Assembly (NCBI GenBank): GCA_030837785.1
Contig: JAUQYA010000010.1
Coordinates: 1-11,836 of the forward strand
Length of the DNA stretch: 11,836 nucleotides
Reading direction: 5' to 3'
Origin: Albidovulum sp.
Lineage (GTDB): Bacteria > Pseudomonadota > Alphaproteobacteria > Rhodobacterales > Rhodobacteraceae
Under the pieces are notes generated by a model. It saw only the letters and a program-made list of their open reading frames with translations. It was not told where the DNA came from and did no database searches. Position numbers and translations under genes: made by a program. Shown here piece after piece: positions 1 to 6,821 of the stretch (within the stretch, counting starts at the first letter, position 1; each line of letters starts with the position of its first letter).

Positions 1-4
1 CCGC

Positions 5-24
5 GCGGGCGGCCCGCCGCCCGC
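5..24 (-). terminator. GC-rich hairpin after etfA
   Basis: A perfect 8-bp inverted repeat (5-12 with 17-24) with a 4-nt loop lies one base beyond the etfA stop codon, on the downstream side of the gene. The stem is entirely G and C. No T-tract can be checked because the window ends, so it may be a terminator or a 3'-end stabilising hairpin of the etfBA mRNA. Confidence 0.5.
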
Positions 25-25
25 C

Positions 26-952
26 TCAGAGCTTCGAGGTCAGTTCCGGCACGACGGTGAACAGGTCGCCCACCAGCCCGTAGTCGGCGACCTGGAAGAT
101 CGGCGCCTCCTCGTCCTTGTTGATCGCGACGATGACCTTGCTGTCCTTCATCCCGGCGAGGTGCTGGATCGCACCCGAGATGCCGACGGCCACGTAGAGA
201 TTCGGCGCCACGACCTTGCCGGTCTGGCCGACCTGCCAGTCGTTCGGGGCAAAGCCCGAATCGACTGCGGCGCGGCTCGCGCCCACGGCCGCACCGAGCT
301 TGTCGGCGAGCTTCTCGATGATCGCGAAGTTCTCCTCGCTGCCAACGCCGCGCCCGCCCGAGACGACGATCTTCGCGCTGGTCAGCTCGGGCCGGTCGGA
401 GGCCGCCACCTTGTCCTCAAGCCATTGCGACAGGCCGGGATTGGCCGGCACGGCGAGCGTCTCCACCGGCGCCGCGCCGCCGTTGCCGGCCGGCTCGAAG
501 GTCGAGGTGCGCACCGAGACGACCTTGACCCGGTCGGCGGACTTCACGGTCTGGATCGCGTTGCCGGCATAGATCGGCCGCTCGAACGTGTCGGCATCGA
601 CCACGCCGGAGACATCCGAGATCACCATCACGTCAAGGAGTGCCGCCACCCGCGGCAGCACGTTCTTCGCATCCGTCGTCGCCGGGGCGACGATGTGGCT
701 GTAGTCGCCGGCAAGGCCCGCGACCAACGCCGCCGTCGGTTCGGCGAGGCGATGGCCGAGCGAGCCGTCCTCGGCGCACAGGACCTTCGTCACCCCGTCG
801 AGCTTCGCCGCCGCCGCCGCCGCCTCCGCCGCCCGCGCGCCGGCGCAGAGCACCGTCACCGGCCCCATTGCCTTCGCCGCGGTCAGCGCCTTGGCGGTCG
901 CGTCGACCGACAGGTGCCCGTCGGTCACTTCACCCAGAAGAAGAACGGCCAT
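26..952 (-). CDS. etfA: Electron transfer flavoprotein alpha subunit
   Basis: This is the FAD-carrying subunit of the soluble ETF heterodimer. ETF takes electrons from acyl-CoA and other flavin dehydrogenases and passes them to ETF-quinone oxidoreductase at the membrane. The 308-aa length is normal for the bacterial family. The N-terminal domain (about 1-180) is alanine-rich. The C-terminal FAD domain carries the hallmark blocks SGGRGVGS (198-205), GASRAAVDSG (224-233), VGQTG (241-245), GISGAIQHLAGM (257-268) and INKDEEAPIFQVADYGLVGD (278-297), in the expected order and intact. The ATG at 950-952 shares one base with the etfB stop (TGATG), so translation is probably coupled and the two subunits are made in equal amounts. 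Identification is firm. Confidence 0.97.
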   Translation of the reverse strand: MAVLLLGEVTDGHLSVDATAKALTAAKAMGPVTVLCAGARAAEAAAAAAKLDGVTKVLCAEDGSLGHRLAEPTAALVAGLAGDYSHIVAPATTDAKNVLPRVAALLDVMVISDVSGVVDADTFERPIYAGNAIQTVKSADRVKVVSVRTSTFEPAGNGGAAPVETLAVPANPGLSQWLEDKVAASDRPELTSAKIVVSGGRGVGSEENFAIIEKLADKLGAAVGASRAAVDSGFAPNDWQVGQTGKVVAPNLYVAVGISGAIQHLAGMKDSKVIVAINKDEEAPIFQVADYGLVGDLFTVVPELTSKL

Positions 953-1713
953 CAGATCACCCCCGCCTCGTCTTTCAGTTTCGCGATCAGCTCGTCCACC
1001 GATCCGACCTTCACGCCCGCCTTGCGGCCCGCGGGCTCCACCGTCTTCACCACCGCCAGGCGCGGGCTGACGTCGACGCCGTAGTCGGCCGCCGTCTTCT
1101 CGTCCAAGGGCTTCTTCTTCGCCTTCATGATGTTGGGCAGGCTGGCATAGCGCGGCTCGTTCATCCGCAGGTCCACCGTCACCACCGCCGGCATCTTCAC
1201 CTTGATCGTCTGCAACCCGCCGTCGACCTCGCGCGTCACTGTGGCCGCATCGCCCTCGACCGCCAGTTCGCTGGCGAAGGTGGCCTGCGCCCAGCCGAGA
1301 AGGGCGGCCAGCATCTGCCCGGTCGCGTTCATGTCGTTGTCGATCGCCTGCTTGCCGCAGAGCACGAGACCCGGCTGCTCTTCCCTGACCAGCGCGGCCA
1401 GCAGCTTCGCCACCGCCAGGGGCTCGATGTCCTGGTGCACGTCCGAAGCCGCCTCGATCAGGATCGCCCGATCCGCGCCCATCGCCAGCGCCGTGCGCAG
1501 GGTCTCCTGCGCCTGCTTCACGCCGATCGAGACCACGATGATCTCCTCGGCGGTGCCCTTCTCCTTCAGCCGGATCGCCTCTTCCACGGCGATCTCGTCA
1601 AAGGGGTTCATCGACATCTTCACGTTGGCAAGATCGACACCCGATCCGTCCGCCTTGACGCGAACCTTCACGTTGTAGTCGATCACGCGCTTCACGGGCA
1701 CGAGAATCTTCAT
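952..1713 (-). CDS. etfB: Electron transfer flavoprotein beta subunit
   Basis: This is the partner of EtfA. It binds AMP structurally and docks ETF onto its dehydrogenase partners. The 253-aa product begins MKILVPVKRVIDYN, the usual N-terminus. The AMP-site stretch CGKQAIDNDMNATGQ is at 119-133. The ETF-beta signature with the dehydrogenase recognition loop, NEPRYASLPNIMKAKKKPL, is at 185-203. I chose the ATG at 1713 over an in-frame TTG at 1722 because family members start at MKIL. The purine-rich AAGGAGGGAGA stretch lies 9-19 nt upstream of the ATG and directly abuts the TTG, so the longer form (256 aa) is not excluded. It is first of a two-gene etfB-etfA unit; the upstream adenosyltransferase gene is 246 nt away. 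Confidence 0.96.
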   Translation of the reverse strand: MKILVPVKRVIDYNVKVRVKADGSGVDLANVKMSMNPFDEIAVEEAIRLKEKGTAEEIIVVSIGVKQAQETLRTALAMGADRAILIEAASDVHQDIEPLAVAKLLAALVREEQPGLVLCGKQAIDNDMNATGQMLAALLGWAQATFASELAVEGDAATVTREVDGGLQTIKVKMPAVVTVDLRMNEPRYASLPNIMKAKKKPLDEKTAADYGVDVSPRLAVVKTVEPAGRKAGVKVGSVDELIAKLKDEAGVI

Positions 1714-1722
1714 CCGGGGCAA

Positions 1723-1959
1723 TCTCCCTCCTTCGGCGCCTGCCCGGGCGGGGCAGGCCGGTCACTCTCGCCACGTCCCTTAGCGATTCTGTCGGGGCGA
1801 AAACAGCGAAAAATCGACGCGCCCTGTCGCGCGGACGCCACGTTGGGCCTGTTAGCGCCGGTCAGCACCTCGGTGCTTTGCGCCCGCCCTCCGGGGCCGG
1901 GGCTCCGCCCGCACCGCGCCGGGCCGTCCGCCGGACGCCCTGCCGCTTCGGCCGACGCC
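1723..1959 (-). promoter_or_regulatory. Upstream region of etfBA with AT-rich island
   Basis: This is the longest intergenic stretch in the window. Nearest the etf genes, about 1780-1815 is a local AT-rich island in very GC-rich DNA. It contains two direct copies of GCGAAAA (1797-1803 and 1806-1812, 9-bp period; TTTTCGC read toward etfB). It is the likeliest place for the etf promoter, but I cannot pick convincing -35/-10 boxes. The part nearer the adenosyltransferase is GC-rich and holds small inverted repeats (1864-1877 AGCACC-TC-GGTGCT; 1927-1939) that could end the upstream transcript. None has a T-tract. Confidence 0.35.
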
Positions 1960-2532
1960 TCAGCGGTTCGCGCCCGGAACCCACAGCACGTCGGCCTGGC
2001 CGCCGTCGTTGGCAGTGCGTGCGGCGACGAAGAACCAGTCCGACAGGCGGTTGAGATAGCGGATTGCCTCGGGGTTCACCGTCTCGGCGGCGGCGAGTTC
2101 CACCGCGCGCCGCTCGGCCCGGCGCGAGACCGTGCGGGCGAGGTGAAGATGGGCCGAAAGCGCCGAGCCGCCAGGCAGGACGAAACTCCGCAGCGGCTTG
2201 AGACCCGCGTTCATCGCGTCGATCTCGGATTCCAGCCGCGCCACCTGCGCGGCGAGCACCCGCAGCACCGGATAGCCGGCCTCGGCGTCGCGTTCCATCG
2301 CCGGCCGGCCGAGATCGGCGCCGAGGTCGAAGAGATCGTTCTGGATGCGGGCGAGGGCTGCGTCCAGCCCGTCCGTCGCGTGCAGCCGGGCAAGGCCGAT
2401 CACCGAATTGGTCTCGTCCACCGTCCCGTAGGCTTCCACGCGGGGGCAATACTTCGCGACCCGCGTGCCATCGACCAGCGCCGTCTCGCCCTTGTCGCCG
2501 GTGCGCGTGTAGATACGGTTGAGCACGACCAT
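1960..2532 (-). CDS. PduO-type cob(I)alamin adenosyltransferase
   Basis: This enzyme transfers the adenosyl group of ATP to cob(I)alamin or a corrinoid precursor, giving coenzyme B12. The 190-aa length and motifs match the PduO (Cob_adeno_trans) family, which is unrelated to CobA/BtuR. The ATP-binding N-terminus has TRTGDKGET (9-17). YGTVDETNS (35-43), FVLPGGS (117-123), ARTVSRRAERR (132-142) and NRLSDWFFVAAR (161-172) follow in family order. Its ATG overlaps the stop of the upstream twin-transmembrane gene by one base. Annotation pipelines often name such genes cobO, which strictly belongs to the other fold. Proximity to etfBA fits a role in supplying B12 for acyl-CoA mutases such as methylmalonyl-CoA mutase; that link is inferred from context. 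Confidence 0.94.
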   Translation of the reverse strand: MVVLNRIYTRTGDKGETALVDGTRVAKYCPRVEAYGTVDETNSVIGLARLHATDGLDAALARIQNDLFDLGADLGRPAMERDAEAGYPVLRVLAAQVARLESEIDAMNAGLKPLRSFVLPGGSALSAHLHLARTVSRRAERRAVELAAAETVNPEAIRYLNRLSDWFFVAARTANDGGQADVLWVPGANR

Positions 2533-2741
2533 CAGAACCCGCCCCGCCCGCGCAGCGCCACGAAGAGAAGGATCAGCGCCACCGCCACCGCCTGGCCGAT
2601 GATCCGGTAGCGCATGATCCGGTTGGCGTGTTTCCGGTTGAAATCGCCGCCCCTGGCGAAGCCGCCGATGCCGATCATCAGGATGATCAGCACCGCGAAG
2701 CAGGCCACGGCCGCAAGCAGGAACAGCGGATCACGGGTCAT
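2532..2741 (-). CDS. HIG1-like twin-transmembrane small protein
   Basis: This is a 69-aa inner-membrane protein with two predicted helices, about 6-28 and 46-63. They are joined by a short basic loop (ARGGDFNRKHANRIMRYR). The N-x-x-MR-x-R-I-x-x-Q pattern at the start of helix 2 resembles the HIG1 (hypoxia-induced gene 1) domain, whose mitochondrial members associate with respiratory complexes. Bacterial versions are mostly uncharacterised. The start at 2739-2741 has AAAGGAAA as a ribosome site about 6 nt upstream. Its stop overlaps the adenosyltransferase start (TGATG), so the two are co-translated. The membrane topology is visible; the HIG1 assignment is pattern recognition. Confidence 0.85.
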   Translation of the reverse strand: MTRDPLFLLAAVACFAVLIILMIGIGGFARGGDFNRKHANRIMRYRIIGQAVAVALILLFVALRGRGGF

Positions 2742-2783
2742 TGCGGTTTCCTTTCAACGGCCCTTCTACGCCTCCCGGCGGCG

Positions 2784-2814
2784 CGGCGCCAGCGTGATGC
2801 GTCCGGCGCCAGTG
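2784..2814. repeat. Two 9-bp direct repeats 20 bp apart
   Basis: CGGCGCCAG occurs at 2784-2792 and again at 2804-2812, two helical turns apart. Both copies lie in the 82-nt gap between the end of the dehydrogenase gene and the start of the twin-transmembrane gene. Each copy contains the palindrome GGCGCC. The spacing would suit a tandem operator upstream of the twin-transmembrane/adenosyltransferase unit, but in DNA this GC-rich chance is possible. Confidence 0.3.
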
Positions 2815-2823
2815 CCCCGTCCC

Positions 2824-3654
2824 TCACCCCCTGGCAATCAGCCAGTCGAGCGCCCGGGTCGGCAGGATCCTGCGGGCGAGGTTCATCAGATGCGTGGGCG
2901 TCGTGACGAAGTGACGCGGCGCGGGGTTCGGGCTTTCCAGCGCCCTGAGCAGCTTGGCCGTCACCGCGCCGGGCGGCAGTTCGAACCGGTCCGGCCCCCG
3001 CGCCTCGTAAAGCCGCTTCAGAAGGCTCGTGCGGTATTGCTCCGCCCGCGGCGAGCGCTGCCAGTCGATCCAGCGCTCGAAATGCGGGATCGAGTTCACC
3101 CTGATCCGCGAGGTGACCGGACCGGGCTCGATCAGGATCACCTTGATCGGCGTATCGGCCATCTCGAGCCTCAGCACGTCGGTCAGCCCCTCCATCGCGT
3201 ATTTCGTCGCCACATAGGCGCCGCGCCAGCGCAGCGGCACGAGCCCGAGGACCGAGGAACAGTTGACGATCCTTCCGTGCCCCTGTGCCCGCATCACCGG
3301 GATCACCCGGCGGGTCAGCTCGTGCTGGCCGAACAGGTTCACCTCGAAGATTTCCCTCAGCGCGCCGGTGGGCAGATCCTCCACCGCGCCGGGGCAGGCA
3401 TGGGCGCCGTTGTTGAAGATCGCATCGAGCGTGCCGCCGGTGCGCGACACCGCCTCCTCGACGGCGGCGGCGATCGTCGCCCCGTCGGCGTAGTCGAGCC
3501 GGAAGCTCTCCAGCCCCTCGGCCCTCAGCCGCTCGCAGTCCGCCTCCTTCCGGCAGGTGGCAAAGACCCGCCACCCCGCGCGCATCAGCCCGTGCGCCGC
3601 GTCATGGCCGATCCCCGAGGAACAGCCGGTGATGAGGATCGACCTGCCCGCCAT
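2824..3654 (-). CDS. Short-chain dehydrogenase/reductase (SDR)
   Basis: This is a 276-aa classical SDR, an NAD(P)(H)-dependent alcohol/ketone oxidoreductase, predicted cytosolic. The cofactor motif TGCSSGIG is at 9-16. NNGA (81-84) stands where NNAG is usual. The catalytic set is Ser (about 133-134, in NCSSVLG), Tyr147 and Lys151 (YVATK), and EPGPV (186-190) follows as expected. The C-terminal third (about 195-276) has no recognisable extra domain and probably shapes the substrate pocket. I chose the ATG at 3654 because the Rossmann strand begins right after it; a GTG at 3678 would add eight residues without homology. The ribosome site is weak. The SH3-domain gene ends 64 nt upstream on the same strand. 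The substrate cannot be told from sequence. Confidence 0.92.
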   Translation of the reverse strand: MAGRSILITGCSSGIGHDAAHGLMRAGWRVFATCRKEADCERLRAEGLESFRLDYADGATIAAAVEEAVSRTGGTLDAIFNNGAHACPGAVEDLPTGALREIFEVNLFGQHELTRRVIPVMRAQGHGRIVNCSSVLGLVPLRWRGAYVATKYAMEGLTDVLRLEMADTPIKVILIEPGPVTSRIRVNSIPHFERWIDWQRSPRAEQYRTSLLKRLYEARGPDRFELPPGAVTAKLLRALESPNPAPRHFVTTPTHLMNLARRILPTRALDWLIARG

Positions 3655-3718
3655 GCCGCGACCCCATGCTGCGCCCACCCCCGCTGGCTAGGCGGTTTCC
3701 GGCTTGCTGGCAACGCCC

Positions 3719-4195
3719 CTATTCGGCCGGCATCACCTGTCTTGCGCCGGCATAGCCCGAAACCCCGCCATCCCGGGCCCGGACCCAGAGCCATTCGCCG
3801 GCGGCGTCCCCCGAAACGATGACCGTCGCGCCGCGTGGCAGGGCGCCGAGTTCGGGGTAGAGCGGCGAAGGCCCGGCGCGCAGTTGCAGCCTGGGCACGG
3901 CCACCGTGAAGCGCCGGCCCGCGTCTTCCGGCTCTGGTCGCGGGGCCAGGCGCGCGGGGTCGGCCGCCCTCGTCTCGGCTGAAGGCAGCGGTGCGGGCGG
4001 CTCGGGAAGATCGGCGCGCGGAAGGGCAGGTACCACGGGCTCGGTGCGCGCGACCGTCGGTCCGCCGATCCGGCTCGTCAGGGTCTGGAGGGCCACCTTC
4101 GGCGCAGGTGCCGCCGCCAGGGAGTCCGCGACCCGGTGGGAGCCGGCCTTGAAGAGCAGGAGGACACAACAGAGAAAGATCGCGAGCCTGAGCAT
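3719..4195 (-). CDS. Membrane-anchored or exported SH3-domain protein
   Basis: This is a 158-aa protein in three parts. First comes an N-terminal hydrophobic segment (3-15, LRLAIFLCCVLLL), a signal anchor or signal peptide. A Pro/Ala-rich low-complexity linker (about 28-95) follows. A C-terminal bacterial SH3 (SH3b, SH3_3-like) domain runs from about 96 to 155, with LQLRAGPS (103-110), GEWLWVRA (133-140) and GYAG (147-150). SH3b domains of this layout usually sit in the periplasm and bind cell-wall material; a partner here is unknown. I prefer the ATG at 4195 because CAGGAA lies just upstream. An in-frame ATG at 4213 would add six residues but has no ribosome site and sits against a hairpin. 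Confidence 0.82.
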   Translation of the reverse strand: MLRLAIFLCCVLLLFKAGSHRVADSLAAAPAPKVALQTLTSRIGGPTVARTEPVVPALPRADLPEPPAPLPSAETRAADPARLAPRPEPEDAGRRFTVAVPRLQLRAGPSPLYPELGALPRGATVIVSGDAAGEWLWVRARDGGVSGYAGARQVMPAE

Positions 4196-4216
4196 CGTTC
4201 CTGCCAGCACCATTCA

Positions 4217-4234
4217 CACCGCCCGAAGGCGGTG
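4217..4234 (-). other. Hairpin with UUCG tetraloop upstream of SH3 gene
   Basis: A perfect 7-bp stem (CACCGCC/GGCGGTG) closes a TTCG loop when read on the minus strand, giving the very stable C(UUCG)G tetraloop. It sits 22 nt before the preferred start of the SH3 gene, between divergent genes. It has no U-run, so a terminator is less likely than a 5'-leader or stabilising hairpin. A possible -10 (TAGACA, minus strand, 4237-4242) lies directly upstream. Confidence 0.5.
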
Positions 4235-4360
4235 CCTGTCTAGCCCGCCGCGGCCGCTCCGAACAGGGGGAAAAGCCGGCCCCGCTTCCCGCGCCTGCGT
4301 CCCGCGCCCGCCCCGGATTTCCGTCTGGACCGCGGGACGCGCGCGAATTACACCACATCC

Positions 4361-6718
4361 ATGACCGAAGAGCCGAACGACCACCAGATCGTCCCCGTCC
4401 CGGCGACCATCTCCGAGCCGCTCAGCCGCGCGATCGGCGAGAGGTATCTGACCTATGCGCTCTCGACGATCATGCACCGGGCGCTGCCGGACGCGCGCGA
4501 CGGGCTGAAGCCGGTGCACCGGCGCATCCTCTACGCCATGCGCGAGCTGAAGCTTTCCCCCACCGGGGGCTTCCGCAAGTCGGCAAAGATTTCCGGCGAC
4601 GTGATGGGCAACTACCACCCGCACGGCGACGCTGCGATCTACGACGCGATGGCGCGGCTCGCCCAAGGCTTCAACATGCGCTACCCGCTCGTGGACGGGC
4701 AGGGCAACTTCGGCAACATCGACGGCGACAACCCGGCGGCCAGCCGCTACACCGAGGCGCGGCTGACGGCCGCGTCCGAGGCGCTGATGGAGGGGCTGGC
4801 GGAAAACGCCGTCGACTTCCGCCCGAACTACGACGGCACGCTGGAAGAGCCGGTGGTGCTGCCCGCGGCCTTCCCGAACCTTCTCGCCAACGGCGCCTCC
4901 GGCATCGCCGTCGGCATGGCCACGAACATCCCGCCCCACAACCTGCACGAGCTGGTGGACGCCTGCCTGCACCTGGCCAAGCACGAGAATTCGGACGCGG
5001 TCCGCGACGACACGCTGATCGAGATGGTCAGGGGGCCGGACTTCCCCACCGGCGGCGTCATCGTCGAGCCGAAGGAACAGGTCCGCGAGGCCTACCTGAC
5101 CGGTCGCGGCAGCTTCCGCACCCGCGCCCGCTGGCAGGTGGAGGACCAGGGCCGCGGCACCTGGCAGATCGTCGTCACCGAGATCCCCTTCCAGGTGCAG
5201 AAGTCGAAGCTGATCGAGCGCCTGGCCGAGATCGTCCAGACCAAGAAGGTGCCGCTTCTGGCCGATGTCCGCGACGAAAGCGCCGATGACATCCGCATCG
5301 TGCTGGAACCCAGAAGCCGGAACGTCGATCCCGAGGTGCTGATGGGGATGCTCTACCGCAATTCCGACCTCGAGACGCGCTTCGCGCTCAACATGAACGT
5401 GCTGATCGACGGCCGCGTGCCGAAGGTCTGTTCGCTGAAGGAGGTGCTGCGCGCCTTCCTCGCCCACCGGCAGGATGTGCTGGTCCGCCGCTCGCGCCAC
5501 CGGATGGAGAAGATCGACCACCGGCTCGAGGTGCTCGAGGGCTTCGTCACCGCCTTCCTCAACCTCGACCGGGTGATCGACATCATCCGCTACGACGCCG
5601 ACCCCAAGGCCGCGCTGATGGCCGAGGACTGGAGCCGCCGGCAGGCGCGGGCCACGTCCGAGAAGGACTATGTCTCGCCGCTGTCGCTGCCGCATGCCGA
5701 CGACGGGCTTTCCGAGGTGCAGGTCGAGGCGATCCTCAACATGCGGCTGCGGTCGCTGCGCCGGCTCGAGGAGATGGAGCTTCTGCGCGAGCAGGACGCG
5801 CTGATGCGCGAACGCGCGGAACTCGACGACCTGCTGAACTCCGCGACGCTCCAGTGGAAGAGGATCGCGGGCGAGCTGAAGGATGTGCAGAAGGCCTTCG
5901 GCCGCGATGCCCCCGGCGGCGCCCGGCGCACCACCTTCGCCGATGCCGCCGAGGTCGAGGAGGTGCCGATGGAGGCGATGATCGAGCGCGAGCCGATCAC
6001 CGTCATCTGCTCGAAGATGGGCTGGATCCGGGCGATGAAGGGCCACCAGCCGAAGGATGCCGAGGTCAAGTTCCGCGACGGCGACGAGGGCCGCTTCGTC
6101 CTTCATGCCGAGACTACCGACCGCATCCTGCTGGCCGGCAGCAACGGGCGCTTCTACACGCTCCTCGGCGCCAACCTGCCCGGCGGCCGCGGGATGGGCG
6201 AGCCGGTCCGCCTCATGGTCGACCTGCCGAACGAGGCCGAGATCGTCGATCTCATCGTCCACCGGCCGGGCGAGAAGTTCATCCTGGCCTCGACCCTGGG
6301 CGAGGGCTTCGTGGTGCCCGCCGACGAGGTCGTGGCGCAGACCCGCGCCGGCAGGCAGGTGATGAACCTCGCCGGCGGCGCGCGGATGGCGATCTGCAAG
6401 CCGGTGGCGGGCGACCATGTCGCGGTGGTGTCGAGGAACCGCAAGCTTCTGGCCTTCCCGCTCGACGAGCTGCCGGAGATGACCCGGGGCAAGGGGGTGC
6501 GGCTGCAGAAATACAACCTCGCCCGCGGGCGGCAGGGGGTGCTGGAACTCGATGGCGGGTTGTCGGACCTCACCACCTTCGAGAAGGCGAGGGGCCTGTC
6601 GTGGTCGATGCCGAACGGCAACACCCGGACCGAGGACATGGCAGACTGGATCGCGCGCCGCGCCGGCGTCGGCAAGGCGCCGCCGCACGGCTTCCCGCGC
6701 GACAACCGCTTCGGCTGA
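4361..6718 (+). CDS. parC: DNA topoisomerase IV subunit A
   Basis: ParC is the DNA-breaking and rejoining subunit of topoisomerase IV, which with ParE separates daughter chromosomes after replication. The 785-aa protein has the type IIA core at about 20-500. The active-site tyrosine is Tyr130 (ASRYTEAR), and IxxxMHRALPDARDGLKPVHRR (37-55) is typical. The C-terminal beta-pinwheel follows. It lacks the GyrA-box (QRRGGKG), which argues for ParC over GyrA. The positions matching the E. coli quinolone-determining Ser80 and Glu84 are Ala91 and Asp95 in HPHGDAAIYDAM. The ATG has no recognisable Shine-Dalgarno sequence upstream (ATTACACCACATCC precedes it), yet the N-terminus fits the family. parE is not in the window. 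Confidence 0.96.
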   Translation: MTEEPNDHQIVPVPATISEPLSRAIGERYLTYALSTIMHRALPDARDGLKPVHRRILYAMRELKLSPTGGFRKSAKISGDVMGNYHPHGDAAIYDAMARLAQGFNMRYPLVDGQGNFGNIDGDNPAASRYTEARLTAASEALMEGLAENAVDFRPNYDGTLEEPVVLPAAFPNLLANGASGIAVGMATNIPPHNLHELVDACLHLAKHENSDAVRDDTLIEMVRGPDFPTGGVIVEPKEQVREAYLTGRGSFRTRARWQVEDQGRGTWQIVVTEIPFQVQKSKLIERLAEIVQTKKVPLLADVRDESADDIRIVLEPRSRNVDPEVLMGMLYRNSDLETRFALNMNVLIDGRVPKVCSLKEVLRAFLAHRQDVLVRRSRHRMEKIDHRLEVLEGFVTAFLNLDRVIDIIRYDADPKAALMAEDWSRRQARATSEKDYVSPLSLPHADDGLSEVQVEAILNMRLRSLRRLEEMELLREQDALMRERAELDDLLNSATLQWKRIAGELKDVQKAFGRDAPGGARRTTFADAAEVEEVPMEAMIEREPITVICSKMGWIRAMKGHQPKDAEVKFRDGDEGRFVLHAETTDRILLAGSNGRFYTLLGANLPGGRGMGEPVRLMVDLPNEAEIVDLIVHRPGEKFILASTLGEGFVVPADEVVAQTRAGRQVMNLAGGARMAICKPVAGDHVAVVSRNRKLLAFPLDELPEMTRGKGVRLQKYNLARGRQGVLELDGGLSDLTTFEKARGLSWSMPNGNTRTEDMADWIARRAGVGKAPPHGFPRDNRFG

Positions 6719-6721
6719 GGG

Positions 6722-6757
6722 GCCGCCTCGGGGGGCATCGAGCCCCCTCTCGGCGGC
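6722..6757. terminator. Bidirectional terminator between parC and convergent genes
   Basis: A long two-part hairpin has an inner stem GGGGGC/GCCCCC (6731-6736 with 6742-6747, 5-nt loop) extended by an outer stem GCCGCC/GGCGGC (6722-6727 with 6752-6757) across a small internal loop. It starts 4 nt after the parC stop, between two convergent genes. Pure GC symmetry would work in both directions. No long T-tract follows on the plus side. Confidence 0.6.
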
Positions 6758-6785
6758 GGGCCTCCGGCGGGGGTATTTCGGCACC
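6758..6785. repeat. GC block plus TTCGGCACCGAA palindrome, possibly a dispersed element
   Basis: Immediately after the hairpin comes GGGCCTCCGGCGGGGG, then TATTTCGGCACCGAAG, which contains the near-perfect palindrome TTCGG-CA-CCGAA at 6775-6786. The shape (CCTCCGGCGGG followed by TATTT and a small inverted repeat at a gene end) resembles a repeat I recall near gene ends in Rhodobacterales genomes. That is memory, not a search, so confidence is low. Confidence 0.3.
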
Positions 6786-6821
6786 GAAGAAACCGGGGAA
6801 GAAACTGCGGCCGACGGCGCC

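Noticed and set aside
640..2610. Open plus-strand frame of 656 codons across etfA, etfB and the adenosyltransferase
   Set aside because: Composition is Arg/Pro/His low complexity, and it runs antisense to three clear genes and through their gaps.
4361..6718. Reading the topoisomerase as gyrA
   Set aside because: The C-terminal domain lacks the GyrA-box, and the N-terminal sequence (ISEPLSRAIGERYLTYALSTIMHRALPDARDG) is ParC-like.
4214..6784. Open minus-strand frame of 856 codons covering all of parC
   Set aside because: It is antisense to a firmly identified gene, is rich in His/Arg/Val/Gly from mirrored GC-rich codons, and shows no domain. Such shadows are usual at 70% GC.
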